Assembly: GCA_028278125.1 (NCBI GenBank)
Contig: JANQEY010000116.1
Coordinates: 1 to 17,964 of the forward strand
Length of the DNA: 17,964 nt
Origin: a bacterium
GTDB taxonomy: Bacteria; Electryoneota; Electryoneia; Electryoneales; Electryoneaceae
Direction of reading: 5' to 3'
Numbering within the stretch: the stretch's first letter is position 1; every line of letters starts with the position of its first letter. The position numbers were made by a program, and so were the translations under genes. Shown here piece by piece: positions 16,108 to 17,964 of this stretch. Below the pieces are notes generated by a model, which ran no database searches, had not been told where the DNA came from, and saw nothing but the letters and a program-made list of their open reading frames with translations.

Positions 16108-16614
16108 ATGAGCGAAGAACAAGACAGTATTTTCTTTTTTAATTATACCGTCGTTATCGGCATACTGGCCGTTATGGTAATTCTTTTTATCGTCCTCGCC
16201 AGAGTCTTTGGAGATAATGAAGACTCCTATATGAAAATCCGCGCTGAGAGCACTGCTGAAAATACTGCGCCTATCGGGAAAATATCAATCGCCGGCAGGA
16301 AGGAACCAACGGTCGCTGTGGCTGAACCAGCACCCATCGAAGGTTCCCAGGAAGCCGTTGATATCGGAAAACAGGTCTATACCGGCTTATGCTTTTCCTG
16401 CCATAGCACGGGTCTGCCGGGGATTCCACAGGTTGGTGATGCGGCCGCCTGGACTGAGAGGGCTGCCAACGGCAATGCATTACTCTATGAACGCGCTATT
16501 ACCGGTTTTACCGGTGCCAGCGGCATCATGATGCCACCCAAAGGCGGCAACCCGGCATTAAGTGACGATGAAGTCAGGGCAGCAGTGGATTACATGCTCG
16601 TCAATAGCCAGTAA
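16108..16614 (+). CDS. Membrane-anchored cytochrome c5-like monoheme protein
   Basis: A c-type cytochrome for periplasmic electron transfer. Residues 13-33 form one hydrophobic helix that would act as an uncleaved anchor, followed by an extended Pro/Ala/Glu-rich linker to about residue 82. The heme domain has CFSCH at 95-99 and the Met ligand region GIMMPPKGG (Met141 or Met142). GLPGIPQVGDAAAW and the closing DDEVRAAVDYML are typical of cytochrome c5. The C-terminal Cys pair found in many c5 proteins is absent: GGNPALSDDE stands in its place. The ATG at 16108 has AGGGGA about 9 nt upstream. It is monocistronic and convergent with the TRAP receptor gene. The partner oxidase or reductase is not in the window. 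Confidence 0.9.
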   Translation: MSEEQDSIFFFNYTVVIGILAVMVILFIVLARVFGDNEDSYMKIRAESTAENTAPIGKISIAGRKEPTVAVAEPAPIEGSQEAVDIGKQVYTGLCFSCHSTGLPGIPQVGDAAAWTERAANGNALLYERAITGFTGASGIMMPPKGGNPALSDDEVRAAVDYMLVNSQ

Positions 16615-16615
16615 C

Positions 16616-16698
16616 GAAGTCAGAAAAAGTGTGATCTCCTGTTTTGCTTTGTCAATTGTTTTATTCTGAATTCTGACTTCTGGGTTCTGAATTCTTAA
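16616..16698 (+). repeat. Convergent-intergenic repeat, copy B (83 bp)
   Basis: It begins 2 nt after the cytochrome stop. The 55-nt head plus first heptamer is 16616-16670, and the heptamers TTCTGAA, TTCTGAC, TTCTGGG, TTCTGAA, TTCTTAA occupy 16664-16698. GAAGTCAGAA at 16616-16625 is a perfect 10-bp inverted match to TTCTGACTTC at 16671-16680, so the element can fold into a hairpin with a 45-nt loop. The other end faces the stop of the TRAP receptor gene. Confidence 0.88.
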
Positions 16699-16761
16699 CC
16701 TGATAGTGTGAAATTCTTTTCATAAGATACAAGCTTATTCGCAACCCATTAATAAGCAGGA

Positions 16762-17859
16762 TTATTCCAAGCTCCTTTGATAGGATATGTCCGATAATCG
16801 ACTCCAGTCAGAATACTGATCCCGGAATGCCGTATAAGCCGCATAAACACGCTTAAAGTCCGGATCCTTTGCCGCCTCTTCTTCCAGGGTTTCTTTAGTC
16901 AATCTCCTGAGTTCATCCAACACCTCTTTGGGAAATTCAAGTATTTCAACATTCTGCTTTTGTCTCAGCTCCTGCAAGGCCTTGTTGTTCTGATACTCCA
17001 TGGAAGAAAATACCCATTCGCTCGCGGCAGCCGTCGCAATTTCGACGATCTTCTGTAAATCATCAGGGAGTTCCTCCCAGCGATTTTTATTAATGATGAG
17101 TTCAAATTCCGTTCCCGGTTCATGCCAGCCGGGATAATAGTAATATTTGGCCGCTCGATTAAGACCTAAACGCATATCATGAAACGGTCCTACCCACTCA
17201 ATGGCATCAATGGTTCCCCGCTCCAACGCCGTGTAAACCTCCCCGCCCGCCATTAGCACCGGATTTCCTCCCGCTTTTTTAAGTATTTTGCCGCCTAAAC
17301 CGGGAATACGCATACGCAGCCCTTTCAAATCCTCCATAGAATCAATTTTTTTATTAAACCAGCCGCCCATTTGCACGCCGGAATTACCCATTGGGAAAGG
17401 GACTACATTAAATGGCTCATAGATCTCCTGCCACAGTTCCAGACCGCCACCATGATATATCCAGGCCTGCATTCCCTGCATGGTCATACCAAAAGGTACG
17501 GTTGAGAAAAATTGTGCTGCCGGGGCCTTCCCCGCCCAATAGTAAGGTGAGGCATGGCCCATCTCGACAGTACCCTGAGAGACTGCATCAAAGACACTGA
17601 ATGGCGGCACCAACTCACCGGCAGCAAAGACCTGGATATCCAGTCTGCCGTTAGACATGCGCCGGACATCCGTGGCGAACTTATCGACAACCTCTTGCAA
17701 AATAGGGAAATTGGCCGGCCAGGTAGTGACAACCTTCCAGCGAAAAATCTTACCGGTATGCACAGCAGCCGGAGCACTTTGCCCTTGGTTACCATCCCCG
17801 CCACAAGCGGTTAGTAACAGACACATTAAGATTAATAAAAAAGTGCGTATGTTTATCAT
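16762..17859 (-). CDS. TRAP transporter solute-binding lipoprotein, DctP family (TakP-like)
   Basis: A periplasmic receptor that hands organic acids to a TRAP permease. The N-terminus is a lipoprotein signal with lipobox LTAC (Cys19) and a Gly/Ser-rich linker, so the mature protein is membrane-tethered. The mature domain begins FRWKVVTTWPANFP. MRIPGLGG holds Arg184, the family's carboxylate-binding arginine, and AIEWVGPFHD plus YYYYPGWHEPG resemble the 2-oxo-acid-binding TakP branch. Its 365 residues are normal. The ATG at 17859 has GGGGAAG about 7 nt upstream, partly made from a degenerate unit of the adjoining heptamer array. No small (DctQ) or large (DctM) permease gene follows it; the next gene downstream is the convergent cytochrome. 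The ligand is inferred from family resemblance only. Confidence 0.92.
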   Translation of the reverse strand: MINIRTFLLILMCLLLTACGGDGNQGQSAPAAVHTGKIFRWKVVTTWPANFPILQEVVDKFATDVRRMSNGRLDIQVFAAGELVPPFSVFDAVSQGTVEMGHASPYYWAGKAPAAQFFSTVPFGMTMQGMQAWIYHGGGLELWQEIYEPFNVVPFPMGNSGVQMGGWFNKKIDSMEDLKGLRMRIPGLGGKILKKAGGNPVLMAGGEVYTALERGTIDAIEWVGPFHDMRLGLNRAAKYYYYPGWHEPGTEFELIINKNRWEELPDDLQKIVEIATAAASEWVFSSMEYQNNKALQELRQKQNVEILEFPKEVLDELRRLTKETLEEEAAKDPDFKRVYAAYTAFRDQYSDWSRLSDISYQRSLE

Positions 17860-17873
17860 TAATTCTTCCCCGG

Positions 17874-17964
17874 TTCTCGGTTCTCGGTTCTCGGTTCTCG
17901 GTTCTCGGTTCTCGGTTCTCGGTTCTCGGTTCTCGGTTCTCGGTTCTCGGTTCTCGGTTCTCGG
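17874..17964. repeat. Perfect tandem heptamer array (TTCTCGG x13), running off the window
   Basis: Thirteen identical TTCTCGG units, exactly 91 bp, to the last base; the true length is unknown. A degenerate unit TCCCCGG (17867-17873) links it to the TRAP receptor start codon 14 nt away. On the coding strand the array reads (CCGAGAA)n, the degenerate unit is CCGGGGA, and it supplies the ribosome site. It lies where the leader or promoter of the TRAP receptor gene should be. Confidence 0.95.

Noticed and set aside
15885..16142. 85-residue frame overlapping the cytochrome start
   Set aside because: Arg-rich, motif-free, no ribosome site, and in conflict with the well-supported cytochrome gene.
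17874..17964. CRISPR array
   Set aside because: The units are 7 bp, perfectly contiguous and without spacers; this is a simple tandem repeat.

Overview
The window looks like a chromosomal segment of a gammaproteobacterium. The tRNA-Arg(CCG) closely resembles the Escherichia coli gene and encodes its own CCA. GlgC, GlgB and Glk are of enterobacterial type, and there is a cytochrome c5-like protein and FNR-type regulatory sites. Moderate AT content, cytochrome c5, the GH57 enzyme and a TRAP solute receptor would suit a free-living aquatic or sulfur-cycle lineage, but that placement is inference; nothing here fixes the genus.

Layout. (1) 1-2222, plus strand: a P2-type cation ATPase whose 5' end lies outside the window. 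(2) 2332-14578: a seven-gene glycogen cluster. Minus-strand glk-glgB-glgA and plus-strand glgC-GH57-malQ diverge from one intergenic region (7176-7469). glgP (minus) converges on malQ. (3) 14579-15705: a leader region with a perfect FNR-type palindrome, a 69-residue protein with four cysteines, and non-coding sequence. (4) 15706-15782: tRNA-Arg(CCG) on the minus strand, with a 29-bp copy of its 3' end 179 bp downstream. (5) 16108-16614: a membrane-anchored cytochrome c5-like protein. (6) 16762-17859, minus: a TRAP-type TakP-like lipoprotein, preceded by a perfect tandem heptamer array that runs off the window.

How the genes work together. GlgC makes ADP-glucose, GlgA polymerises it and GlgB branches it. 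GlgP releases glucose-1-phosphate. MalQ and the GH57 enzyme rework short glucans, and Glk phosphorylates the glucose that MalQ frees. No glgX-type GH13 debranching enzyme is present, so the GH57 protein is a candidate substitute. FNR-like boxes lie in both divergent regions flanking glycogen genes, which suggests oxygen-responsive control of glycogen turnover.

The least expected signal is a family of short intergenic repeats. Four copies (2232-2314, 11945-12034, 15429-15511, 16616-16698) share a head plus first heptamer of exactly 55 nt, followed by further TTCTGAn-like heptamers and a closing TTCTTAA. Three copies are 83 bp and one is 90 bp, exactly one heptamer longer. All four convergent intergenic regions in the window hold one copy each, in the same orientation, and no divergent or codirectional spacer holds any.
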